Positions 32,747 to 42,959 of a stretch of 64,000 bases of DNA are shown here, in pieces. Within the stretch, counting starts at the first letter, position 1. The number at the start of each line of letters is the position of its first letter. Position numbers and translations under genes: made by a program. The DNA lies in the NCBI GenBank assembly GCA_020881915.1, contig JAJFPB010000003.1:558001-622000 (forward strand), read 5' to 3'. The notes below the pieces were generated by a model. It made no database searches. It saw only the letters and a list, made by a program, of their open reading frames with translations, and had not been told where the DNA came from. Source of the stretch: Paramyrothecium sp. XJ0827. Lineage: Eukaryota > Ascomycota > Sordariomycetes > Hypocreales > Stachybotryaceae.

Positions 32747-34447
32747 ATTGCGTCTGAAGTTTAGTGGGAACGCAAAGAAGAATGAAAGATTATGGTTTAT
32801 GAAGGCCCATGTTCGCACATGCTTGCAGGAGAGGACTGAACCTGCATACATCCAGTTGTTCTTAAGGAATATTTGGTAGTGTACCAAAGTAAAACATCCA
32901 GCTTATCGGGTGCACTTGCTATAGCACTTGATCTACGAAGATGAAGGTACCTAGGTAGTGAAAGTAAGAAGACAAGATGCAACTCTTGTTCTATTGCTTT
33001 TGTTAAATGCAATCATACCACGTATAAAACCACTGTCAAGCCAAAGAAAACCCTTATTTAATCAAAACCTGAAGACTTCACGTACTGCCACTAACCAGCG
33101 GTTCCACTGGAAGGCCACGATGCGTAGTCAAAATCCTGGACTGGTGTGACATTGTGGTTCTCAGTTGCCGAGACACGGGGGAGACCTCTTTTGCACAAGC
33201 TTTGGAAGTACGCTGCCCAAATCCTCTAGCATTTCCTGTAATGATCATTCTGGCTTGTCTATCTTCCTCCCCTTTCCTCGTGTGAGACGTTTTACTTTGC
33301 CTCCGGTCAGATTTCTCCCCCACGATCCAAACTGTTTTTAAACAAAAGCGAGGGGGCACCTCACTTTGTGGTCTACTGAAATCCGTTACTCCTCGGAGGG
33401 TCCGAGTCACCGCACTTCCCCATTTCATCACAAAAACACATCACGAGCTCATCATTTGTCGCAAAATACTTCTTAGTGCATAGAATCATGCAACCATGAC
33501 ACCAAGCTATATTGCAAAATGAGTTTCGATAGCACAGAAGCCCATGATTCCCCCCAACGTTCCCCACGTAGAAGAGCATGGGTTCCCTTCCGCCAAGTGT
33601 TGTATTTAGATCCGTGGGGGAGCATTACGAAGACCTGACACACTGCGCATGGAGCTATGCGCACGTGTAGATGGGCGGAGAAACCTTGCTTTGCTCATCA
33701 TAACATATTCCTGTCTTCACCGCCAGAAGGCCATCAGGATACAGTTCCACTCAACCTGACATCGAGATTGGCATCATTCGATCCATGTGGTTACAAGATC
33801 AACCCCTCAAACTGAGAGGAATATCTGGGCAAGGTGTCATCCCGTACCTTTTGTGGCGCCAAATCACCATGGTCTAGATTTTTGAAGGCGCACTCCTGCA
33901 AGCGGTGACTGATGGAGCCATGACGAAGGCACTAATCCCACGACGATGGCAGCGCGCCCTTCCACAGCTCTTGAATCGCGCCATGGAACTATGACCTAAT
34001 AAGCTGTTTTTGCGGAGACTGTGGAAAACCTTGTGGAGAAGTAGTCTTCGTGGGGGGTTAGAGCGACGCCATGAATCTCTAGCCTCTTCCCCAGACATTA
34101 GATCGTTTTCTGGAAGCAGATTTTCGCCCCAGCATCGTTTGATGGCCTGCTCACTCCGCATTACCCCAGGATTGACCCCCATCTCGCTCTTGTCCTGACC
34201 CCGGATATCTTGGTCCTTCCAAGTCTCGACTGCTGGAGCACTCGCCGCCTCGTCGCCCGTTTGCTCTTGATACAAATGCTCGCTTGGGAACACATTCTGA
34301 GTTACCATCCCGCTCTTGTTCACCCAGAGTGATAATCCAGAGCGCTTTGCAACTCAAATCATCAAATCAGAATTTTGCCGTCCTACAGGCTCGTTGCGCA
34401 CCAACGCCGTTCTTCCATAGCCTCCAGAGAGACCAACCGCTTCCACA
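32747..34447. promoter_or_regulatory. Long promoter region of the anion symporter gene
   Basis: A 1.7-kb region without a recognisable gene. TTCCCCACGTAGA contains CCCCACGT at 33562-33569, and CGTGGGGGAGCAT is at 33613-33625, identical over 13 bp to 26994-27006. CTTCGTGGGGGGTTAG is near 34047. Open frames here are short and unlike known families. Confidence 0.5.
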
Positions 34448-36125
34448 ATGGCCGAGATCAAGACCACGGATGGGTTCTTTGAGCATGCGGAAGACTCAAG
34501 CTCCCAAGACAACGGGGCCAAGGACATGCAACGCCAAAATGCGGTGCCTCACGTCGAGCTGACCGAGGAAGATGTACGTTACGAGAGTATCCCCTAGCTC
34601 AGTTCAAGATAGTCCTGACACCTATTCTAGGATAAAAAGATTCGTCGAAAGACCGACAAGGTCATTCTGACCATTCTGGTCTGGGTGTACTTTCTGCAAA
34701 TCCTCGACAAGTCCGTCCTTGGATACGGTGCCCTCTTTGGTATGAGAGAGGACACCGGCCTTACCGGCAACCAATATTCGACTCTGGGTTCCATAGCCCC
34801 CATCGCCCAGCTGGCCTGGTCGCCTTTCTCATCCTGGCTGATCGTCAAAGTTCCTCACCGAATTCTGATGCCCTCGCTCGTTCTCGGATGGGGCATTGCT
34901 CAGACACTCATGGCCGCATGCAACAACTTTGCCACGCTCATGGTAGCACGCTTCTTTCTGGGGCTGTTCGAAGCTGGCTGTCTTCCACTCTTCTCTGTCA
35001 TAACCAGTCAATGGTATCGCCGTGCGGAACAGCCTGTCCGCGTGGCTGCGTGGTATGGTACCAATGGCCTGGCAACCATCTTCGCTGCCGCCCTGTCCTA
35101 TGGCCTAGGCCACATCCAGTCACCTCACATTAAGTCATGGCAGATGTAAGTAGTGAAATCCCAATCAGCTCCCACCTTTAACAGGACGTGCTAACTCTCA
35201 GTCTAGCATCTTCATGTTTGTCGGCCTCATCACAGTCATCACCGCCCCCTTCGTATACTGGAAGCTTGACAACGATATTCCCACGGCTCGATTCCTCACC
35301 GAAGAAGAAAAGGACCAAGCGGTCGAGCGTCTCCGAGCCAACCAAACTGGCATCGGCTCACGAGAGTTCAAGTGGTCGCACGTGTGGGAGGTTGTGCTCG
35401 AGCCCAAGAGCTACCTCTGGCTTGCCATGGCCCTGCTCCTCAACATCGGAGCTGCCGTGCAGAACGTGTTCGGACCCCTGATCCTGACTGGACTGGGCTA
35501 CGACAAGTACAGGACTTCGCTTCTCAATATGCCCTTTGGACTGCTGCAAGTGATTCTCATTTTGTTTGCGTCGTGGGCTGCTCAAAAGGCCAAGATCAAA
35601 TCCGCCGTCCTCGCAGCCGTACTCGTCCCCGTGGTTGTGGGACTTGTTATGCTCTATGTGTTGAACCGAGAGACCACTCAGACGGGCATTCTTCTGCTTG
35701 GATACTACTTCCTTGCCTTCCTTTTCGGCGCAAACCCTCTCATTGTTTCGTGGATTCTTGCGAATACAGGCGGCACCACGAAGAAGTCGGTAGTCATGTC
35801 ACTGTTCAGCATTGCAATTGCTGCGGGCAACATCATCGGACCCCTTTTGTTCACTGCAAAAGACGCTCCCCGGTATCGCCGCGGATTGCTCATCGTCTTG
35901 GGCGTCTTTATTGCCCTCATTGCCATTGTCGGTATCCAGGCAGCGAACCTGTTTGTCCTGAACAAGATGAACAGAAGGAGCCGTATTCGGGCAGGCAAGA
36001 AGGCAGATATCAAGGATCGATCAATGGAATCCCGATATGTTGCCGCCACAGAAGAAACCGATGCGAATGGCACCGCAGACGACCTGACTGATCGCAAGAA
36101 CGACGAGTTCATCTACCTGTACTAA
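34448..36125 (+). CDS. MFS anion:cation symporter (Dal5/allantoate permease-type family)
   Basis: Exons 34448-34573, 34631-35145 and 35207-36125 give 519 aa with about 12 membrane segments. The start is charged and cytoplasmic, then DDKKIRRKTDKVILTIL leads into TM1 (WVYFLQILDKSVLGYGALFGM), a typical ACS-family start. LGLFEAGCLPLF, NGLA and RFLTEEEKDQAVERLRANQ (central loop) are also hallmarks. Fungal ACS members carry organic anions such as allantoate, nicotinate and sugar acids in symport with protons. Given the neighbouring dehydratase-aldolase-kinase genes, uptake of an aldonic or uronic acid is likely. Confidence 0.9.
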
Positions 36126-36561
36126 GCAGTAGATGGGGAAGAATAATAAATAGCACTTATGTTTACAATATGCGGGCAACTGGCTGGATTAGTTGATGTT
36201 TATAATAGCGGTGCAGACAATCTAAGTATCATCTTTTGAAAGAAGGTATTTGCAAGGTACTATTACTGGTGAACACAAAACTTGGCACATTATCCACTTG
36301 TGGCACAGCACACTTAATGAACCGAGATGGAAAATTCAAGCAATATTGCGATGATATTATTGTGTAAGAATCCTCCCTAACCAAATTCCACAGTACTAGC
36401 AAACAAATACACCCTGTCCGGCCAATAGTACCAAACTAAAAGTCTGGCTACGCGTCCTCATCATTATACAGTTTCTCGTTCAAATAGTCAATGCCAAACC
36501 GACTGATGAACCGTAATCAGAGCGTCAACACGATGCCTCTCCTCGTATCGGCGCCATTGAC
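36126..36561. other. Convergent intergenic, no gene seen
   Basis: A 436-bp A+T-rich stretch between the stops of the symporter gene and the Hsp20 gene. It presumably contains both 3' UTRs. Confidence 0.55.
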
Positions 36562-37275
36562 TTAGTGAACAAACACACGATGAGGCTCAGGCTTTGTGGC
36601 CTTGGGTACAACGATTGTCAAGAGGCCATCCTTGATATCGGCTGTGACAGCGTCATGGTTGACATAGGTAGGGAAAGTAAAGTAGCGAGAGAACTCCCTC
36701 TGGGTGTAGGCGGAGCCCGAGTAGGTTGGCTCGACGGGATGCTTGCGTGTCCCTTCCTCGACTCCGGCTCTCTGCGCTTGCGTTTGCTGGTTTTCCATTG
36801 ACTTCTTCGAGCTCTGAGCCAGAACCTCAAAGCCATCCGCCTCTTGGTCGTCCTCAGCCGTGGCTTGGTACGAGCTTCGACTTTGAGTGTCCTCAGTCAC
36901 TGCTTCGGTAGCAATAGAGGGCTCTTGTGCAGATGGCTCCACTGGCTTCGTGGACTCAGTGCTTCGTCGCTCAACCTTGCCACTGACTATCAGTTTTCGG
37001 GATTCGGGAAACTCAACCGTGACATGGTCCTTGTTTAGCCCGGGGAGCTCGCCATAAATGACAAAGGCATCGTCGGTTTCATGCGCCTCGAAATGGGGTT
37101 CCCACGGGCGAACGCTCACATGGCACGTGGGGGTCTTGGATTCGGTTCGACGCACAGATGGCTGAGGAGTGACTTGGGGCTGCTGTAGCTCCTGCTCAAG
37201 CTCGCTCAGCAGGTGCAAGAAAGGGTTGAAAGAGGTTGGGGCACGGTAGACGGTACGAGGGAAGAAGAAAGCCAT
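36562..37275 (-). CDS. Small heat shock protein (Hsp20/Hsp30 type)
   Basis: A single exon of 237 aa. Two halves of an alpha-crystallin domain are visible. One is VRPWEPHFEAHETDDAFVIYGELPGLNKDHVTVEF. The other is REFSRYFTFPTYVNHDAVTADIKDGLLTIVVPK, which ends in the conserved GLL-I-V motif. They are separated by an unusually long acidic, Ser/Thr/Gln-rich insert of about 80 residues, common in fungal Hsp30 proteins. The C-terminus PEPHRVFVH takes the place of the I-x-I tail. It acts as an ATP-independent holdase in the cytosol. A GGAAGATTCG unit upstream resembles a heat-shock element. Confidence 0.92.
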   Translation of the reverse strand: MAFFFPRTVYRAPTSFNPFLHLLSELEQELQQPQVTPQPSVRRTESKTPTCHVSVRPWEPHFEAHETDDAFVIYGELPGLNKDHVTVEFPESRKLIVSGKVERRSTESTKPVEPSAQEPSIATEAVTEDTQSRSSYQATAEDDQEADGFEVLAQSSKKSMENQQTQAQRAGVEEGTRKHPVEPTYSGSAYTQREFSRYFTFPTYVNHDAVTADIKDGLLTIVVPKATKPEPHRVFVH

Positions 37276-38689
37276 TGCGTGTGTTGTGTTTCTTGTTGGA
37301 ACAGATGGAAGATTCGTTACGGGGCAAAGCTGCTATCCGCAATGAGACGGGAAGACGGGAAGAATGCTGATTGGCTGAGAAGCTTAGCTGATCAGGTTGT
37401 TTGCTGGACAATGGGATTCTGAAGCGAAAGGTCAATTTTTGAGAGCCGAGAAGCGGTCTTCTTATACACAGATCACAGTAACATCACTGAAAGTGCAATT
37501 CAGGCAGCTGAAGGTAACGCAATGTCTTATTAAGGAGGTGGAACTGGCAAGAGACTGTAGGAAGCATCGAGAAGTTCCATTGTATAAGCGCCAAAAATAC
37601 GTATCGCGCTGAATCAGCACCAACAGGCCCAATCGGGCAACTAAGATCCGGAGCGCCAGCTTCTGTTCGCCATTGCTACGGCATTTGTCAGCGCTCGGTT
37701 GCCGTGAACAAGATAATATCCTCAACATCACGCTCAATAAAGTCGAGTGCTGGGCATGGTACTATGGCGAACCTGCTAGTTGAGGCTTTTCAACCGTCGC
37801 GACATGCTTAACCGAACATTTTTGTGTAGACGGTTTCGAGCCAGATGCAAGCCCTATTTGCTGCTTTGCCGTGAGAGTTTGCAGCTTTGCACATGCCTTT
37901 AGGAAGCCTGTATCAGTTCACTTAATGATGCTTTTCTAGTGCTGCGACAGTCATTGCCGTTGCGCTGTTCCTGCTAGTGCATTCTCAAAGCTTTGACATC
38001 TGCTCGCATCCTACTTCGACTCCGAATGTCTATGGAAGTGAAGTTAGCCCAAGAGTCCCTCCTTTTCGCGTAATTGAATGCATGAGTTTCCACAGTTTCA
38101 AGCCCGTTCCTGCGAAATAGGGTAAGGTCGACAGAACGTATCGTAAAGATGACAGATAGATTTCTGTGCAGATGCCAGCGAGGGGCTACTCACCGAGAGC
38201 AAGACACCTGTTTATGTCTTTCTCTTGAGAAAGAGCTAGGAACATACGAGCGAATAGAAGAACTATGCGAAAACCCCCTCATTCTCGTGCGTGCGAAACC
38301 GTACGATTTGGGACTCTGGGCCAGGAGCCCGCCTCCGTTTTCGCACTTCATAAACACGAGCTTCAACTACCGCCCGCTTTAGCGGTCGGGTGCCAAGGGG
38401 AACCAATACCATGTAGCGGTGGACTGCATGTCGGTTTGCCGGGATTATGCGCTAGATTCGTCCAGTTACGACCAGACAGCAAGGGCACTCAACTCCACCG
38501 CGCGCTACTCAACATCCTATTTGAGAATAGCTGCACCCTCAGGATTTCGGAATACGAGATGGCGCAGGTTTTGTAGATATGAGGGCATGATTAGTGGCAG
38601 TATAAAAACTTGGCCGATCATGATGTGTCGATGAAAACTCCTCAAGCTGTCGACAGAGGTCCCCGAAGGACTTGCTCACAGCCGTCGAC
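37276..38689. promoter_or_regulatory. Divergent region between Hsp20 and subtilase genes
   Basis: GGAAGATTCG at 37307-37316 fits the inverted nGAAnnTTCn heat-shock unit, 32 bp before the Hsp20 ATG (on the minus strand). TATAAAAAC at 38601-38609 is a TATA-like box 81-89 bp before the subtilase ATG. Between them lies a tract (about 38265-38410) with a perfect small hairpin CCGCT-TT-AGCGG near 38375. It has no gene of its own and is discussed in the findings. Confidence 0.5.
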
Positions 38690-41600
38690 ATGAAGTTCAC
38701 GGGCCTTGTCCCCGGACTGCTTGTCCTGGGTGGCCTCGGAAACGCCAGAACCTTCCGCCGAGATGTCAACAACGGCACCTCGTCTGGAGAGGCTCTGATT
38801 GCACCCAAGAAATTCATTATCGAGATTGACCAGGTTGGCTCTTCACAACTACCGATGAGGCGTTGATCCCATGATATTCAGAAGTCTAACTTGGAACAGA
38901 ACACGGACAAAGATGAGCTGATCAAGGATATCGAGTCAAATTCTGGCAGTCGCGTCGTCAAGGTTTTCGACTCGGCCGTGTTTCGCGGCATTTCGGTTGA
39001 ATCCGACAGCCTGAACACAGACGCCCTGCAGTCCATTAATTCTGTAGTTAGAGCCTGGCACTCAACGCGGGTGAACTTGCTGCCCGTCGTGCAGGGAAAG
39101 AGCTTCAGCGACGATGCTGCGGCTCCCGAGTACCATATCCATGACATGACGGGCGTTGACCGCCTACACGCCGAGGGAATCTTCGGGAAAGGCGTGAAGG
39201 TCGGAGTCGTGGATTCGGGATTGGACTACAACCATCCCGCCGTGAGTCCCTTCTGATTGCTCATCTGTGTTGCACCGGAGCTGACACGAAAGCCCATTGT
39301 CAGTTCGGTAGTTGTTTCGGCGAAGGCTGTAAAGTCGCCGGAGGCTATGACTTTGTTGGTGACGAGGGTAAGTACACCTCTCGGCAGGCAGGATGCAGGT
39401 TGCTGATGGTGTTTCTTTAGGCTACTGGCCATGGCCCGGCGAGCAAAAGGTCCCTGACCAGGATCCAATGGATCAGCAAGGCCACGGTACGCATGTTGCT
39501 GGTATCATTGCAGGCAAAGGCGACGAGTAAGACCAGCGTTGCGAGAGCCGGAATTTTGCTAAGGCTTTCCAGGTTCACTGGCGTTGCACCAGAAGCCACT
39601 CTTTACGCTTACAAGATCTTTGGTTCCGTACGTATTAACTACATAACATAGCTTCGTTTCTGCTAATGACGCAAAGGGCGGGACGGATGAAGAGACTATT
39701 ATTGAAGCCTTTCTCAAGGCCTATGAAGATGGCGTTCGTATCGCCGATCCGACAGAAGAGATTACCCAAACTGACTCTATCTAGGTCGACATTATCTCCG
39801 CCAGCGTTGGCAGCACGGGCGGCTGGGCAGAAACGGCGTGGGGCGAGGTCTCGCGCCGCTTGGTCGACGACGGCATTGTCGTGGTGATTGCCGCCGGAAA
39901 CGATGGCTACCTCGGACCGTGGGCCATCAGCTCGGGCGCAAGCTCTGCCGACGCCCTTGCAGTTGCATCCATCGACGCGACGATTGCCAGTGGCCGTCGC
40001 TGGGCCGCTACCTTCAATCTTGACGGCCACTCCAACAGGAGCATCTTGGCCTACCGGCCAGACTTTGAGCTTTTTCCTCCTGAAGTCGTCGGTTTGCCCA
40101 TTGTCCCGCTTTCTCTGGATCCGAATGTGGTGAACGATACTTGCTCACCGCTGCCCGCTGATCTCGACTTGACGGGCGTCATCCCTCTCATCAAGCTTGG
40201 AGGCTGCCTTGACATGATCAAGGAAGGCCACGTCAATAGGCGTGGTGCCAAACACGTATTGATGTATATGCAGGATGGAAGAATTGACTCCTTCTCGGGG
40301 TCGGGCTGGGCCAACAGCTCAAAGGCCATGATCCCCAATGCAGCAGGGAAAGCCATCATCGAAACTGTCCTTGCTGGCGGGAATGTTACTGCCGATTTCT
40401 CGCTCGACCCGAACACAAACTACGTGGGTATCTATAACTCTCTTGGTGGGAAGCCGTCCGAGTTCACCTCATGGGGTCCTACATACGATCTGACTCTCAA
40501 GCCTGACGTTGCTGCTCCCGGTGGCCACATCTTGTCTGCTTACCCTGGCGGACGCTATCGCGAGTTTAGCGGGACCAGTATGGCCACTCCTTACATATCT
40601 GGTGTTGCCGCTCTGTACATTGGCAAGCATGGTGGTCGAAGTGTTCATGGGCGTGGCTTTGCTCGTTACCTGCAAGCACGCATAATGAATACGGCCAAGA
40701 CCGTGGAGTACACAGATATCACTGGCAAGGACTTCGGCTTCTGGGCGCCTCCGGTGCAAGTTGGTACGGGACTAGTGGACGCCGTAGCCGTGCTGACCTA
40801 CACCACAGAGCTGTCGTTTGCAAAGTTCCATCTGAACGACACGAACCACTTTTCGCGTTATCACTCGGTCAATATAAGTAACAATGGAGACGAGCCTGTC
40901 GAGTATCGCTTCGCTGTGCAGGACGCTGCCGGCTTCGAGACACAGTTCACTGATGCCTCTGAGGCCCAATTCGCGCCGCGTCTCAAGGACTTCGAGGAGT
41001 TAATCCCCATCAAAATAACCCCGGCAGTAACTATGCCTAGCGGAAAGGTCATTCTTAAGCCCGGGGAAACTCGTAAGGTGCAGTAAGTAGGACAACTTAA
41101 AGGGCGGATGATGGGGAACAAAGACACTGATGAATTTGTCAGGTTCAATTTCAAGGAACCACAGGGCCTGAATGCCGCCAGATTGCCAATCTATAGCGGT
41201 AAGATTCTCATCAGTGGAAGTAACGGCGATGAGCTCTCGGCGCCTTACTTCGGTGTCGCCGCCAATCTCAAGCGCGATATCCCGGATATATGGTTCTCTC
41301 AGAACGACTACCCAAGAATTGTTTCTGGCCGGGGAAACACTCCGCTAGCTCAGCACTCCAGGTATGTTCTTGTTCAGTTTCAGACTCCCTCATATCGACA
41401 GCGTCACTAACAATTCAGGTTCTCTTTCAATCTCTCCGCCGAGGTTCAAGACTTCCCAAAGCTGCTGACTGTCTTCCGATACGGTACACGGGAGTATCGC
41501 TGGGATGTGAGTACACCATTTCTGCTTGGAATCTCTTGTAGCTTATAATGTATCCTTCAGATCTATGAGGCCAGTTATCGGGAACGCGAGTGGGTATATC

Positions 41601-41908
41601 CACCTGTGCCTGGCAAGAACAAGTTTGTTGGCTCTGCAACGAGCTTCGATTACACGGAGAGCCTTAACTTCCCCATCTTTGACCCAGAGACGGACGACAT
41701 CGATAACACCTGGTCATTCCCAACCCACAACTTACCTCGTGACGTACCTTTGCAGGCATGGTGGCTCGGAAAGCTGGCCGATGGCACGCAGATCAAACCG
41801 GGCAAATATGTGTTCAGGGTTGCAGCACTGGCGCCTTACGGGAACCCCCGCGCAGCTGACAATTGGCACGTCTGGCCGACGAAAGAATTTGAGGTCATTT
41901 CAGAGTAA
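38690..41908 (+). CDS. Secreted subtilisin-like serine protease (S8 family)
   Basis: Ten exons were inferred: 38690-38833, 38900-39241, 39304-39367, 39421-39526, 39573-39627, 39677-39733, 39785-41082, 41143-41361, 41419-41506 and 41561-41908, giving 906 aa. The N-terminus [19 protein letters not shown] is a signal peptide, followed by an inhibitor-I9-like propeptide. The catalytic triad is [11 protein letters not shown] (Asp), GHGTHVAG (His) and [13 protein letters not shown] (Ser); [13 protein letters not shown] holds the oxyanion Asn. A long insert between His and Ser is where a PA domain sits in this subgroup. A C-terminal Fn3-like half (about 300 aa) follows, as in Vpr/C5a-peptidase-like subtilases. 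It should degrade extracellular protein. All joins keep frame; exon 6 uses a GTTCGT donor. Confidence 0.9.
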
Positions 41909-42410
41909 TTGATAAGGCTAAACAGCTATTAGAACAACTTGCTACCTCGAGTTCAACCATAAATCATCTGAGCAGTGTGCTTGTTTGATTGCATTACATA
42001 CTTGGCAAGATTCATTGCAAGGCTGAGGGATCCAATCTAGATTCGCTGAGGAATAGTGGTCAACAGGAGTGAAAGCACAACTTTGAGGGCGACGACTCGC
42101 TGTCCTAATTCACTGGAATATCTTACGCACCAATCACATCTCGTCTCTTCAGGCCGTTGACACATCACGAAACCTAAATCCATCTTCAAAATGTCCTGGA
42201 GCCAAGCAGAACTTACAAATGAGTGCCGTCGTCGAATGTAATGGAAAAAGATGCATGTCGTCGGGTGATTTCTCCAACAAAGATCTCCCATCGACACAGC
42301 ATAGATAAAGGTTCCGATATCACCGCCGTAGAATAATCTGACCGAGTCAAACCATCTCGTTGAAACTTTCTGAAGATCGTTAGAGCCACATTAGCACACC
42401 AAACTCCGCC
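41909..42410. other. Intergenic, no gene seen
   Basis: Separates the subtilase from the broken SDR. The only open frame (42037-42297, minus) is short and not recognisable. Confidence 0.5.
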
Positions 42411-42959
42411 ATGGCTACCTACTTCATTACTGGCGTTAGATCCGGCATTGGCCTGGACACGTGCGACAGCTCTCCCTAGACGCGTCCAACACCGTCATCA
42501 GTACAGTACGCAGCCTCTCTGAAAGCGAAAACCTCGAAGACCTCCATTCCCTTGTCCAAAGTACAAACACGAAGGCAAAAGTCCATCTCATCGAGGTTGA
42601 TATCTCGTCGGCGGATCTATCGGCACCCTTGCCACACGGCTTCCTGCCAATCTTGAGGGCAGCATCAACACCGTCATTCTAAACACCGCCATCCTTCTGT
42701 CTCATCGCCAAGAAGAGACCTCTCTTAATATTACAGTCCAATATATGCTTGATCACTTTACCACCAACACGATTGGTCCGGCATTGCTGCTCCAGTCTTT
42801 ATTACCCTTCCTCGCTCTCAACACCAAGATTGCCAACATCACTTCTGGCTGGGCAAGCTTGGCTATGCTCAGCGACGGGCGTGTTCCTCCACACATCACG
42901 GGATACAGAATCTGGTTCGAGCACACGACCCTAAAGACTGGGCCGAAATATTCCAGAAC
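42411..42959 (+). pseudogene. Broken short-chain dehydrogenase
   Basis: The start MATYFITGVRSGIGLD is a normal SDR N-terminus with the TGxxxGIG cofactor loop. A frame change at about 42460 then puts the continuation (RQLSLDASNTVISTVRS) into another frame. A second change near 42640 moves the protein again, to a frame reading INTVILNTAILLS (the NAG-type strand) and then FTTNTIGPALLLQSLL and KIANITSGWASLAM. The YxxxK segment and C-terminus are absent, and the remnant runs straight into the next broken gene. With at least two frameshifts and truncation this is a relic. No splice arrangement with GT..AG restores the frame. Confidence 0.75.

Noticed and set aside
35372..36091. 239-codon frame in the symporter's last exon
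   Set aside because: Alternative frame of a well-supported transporter exon, with His/Arg/Cys-rich composition from GC-rich third positions.
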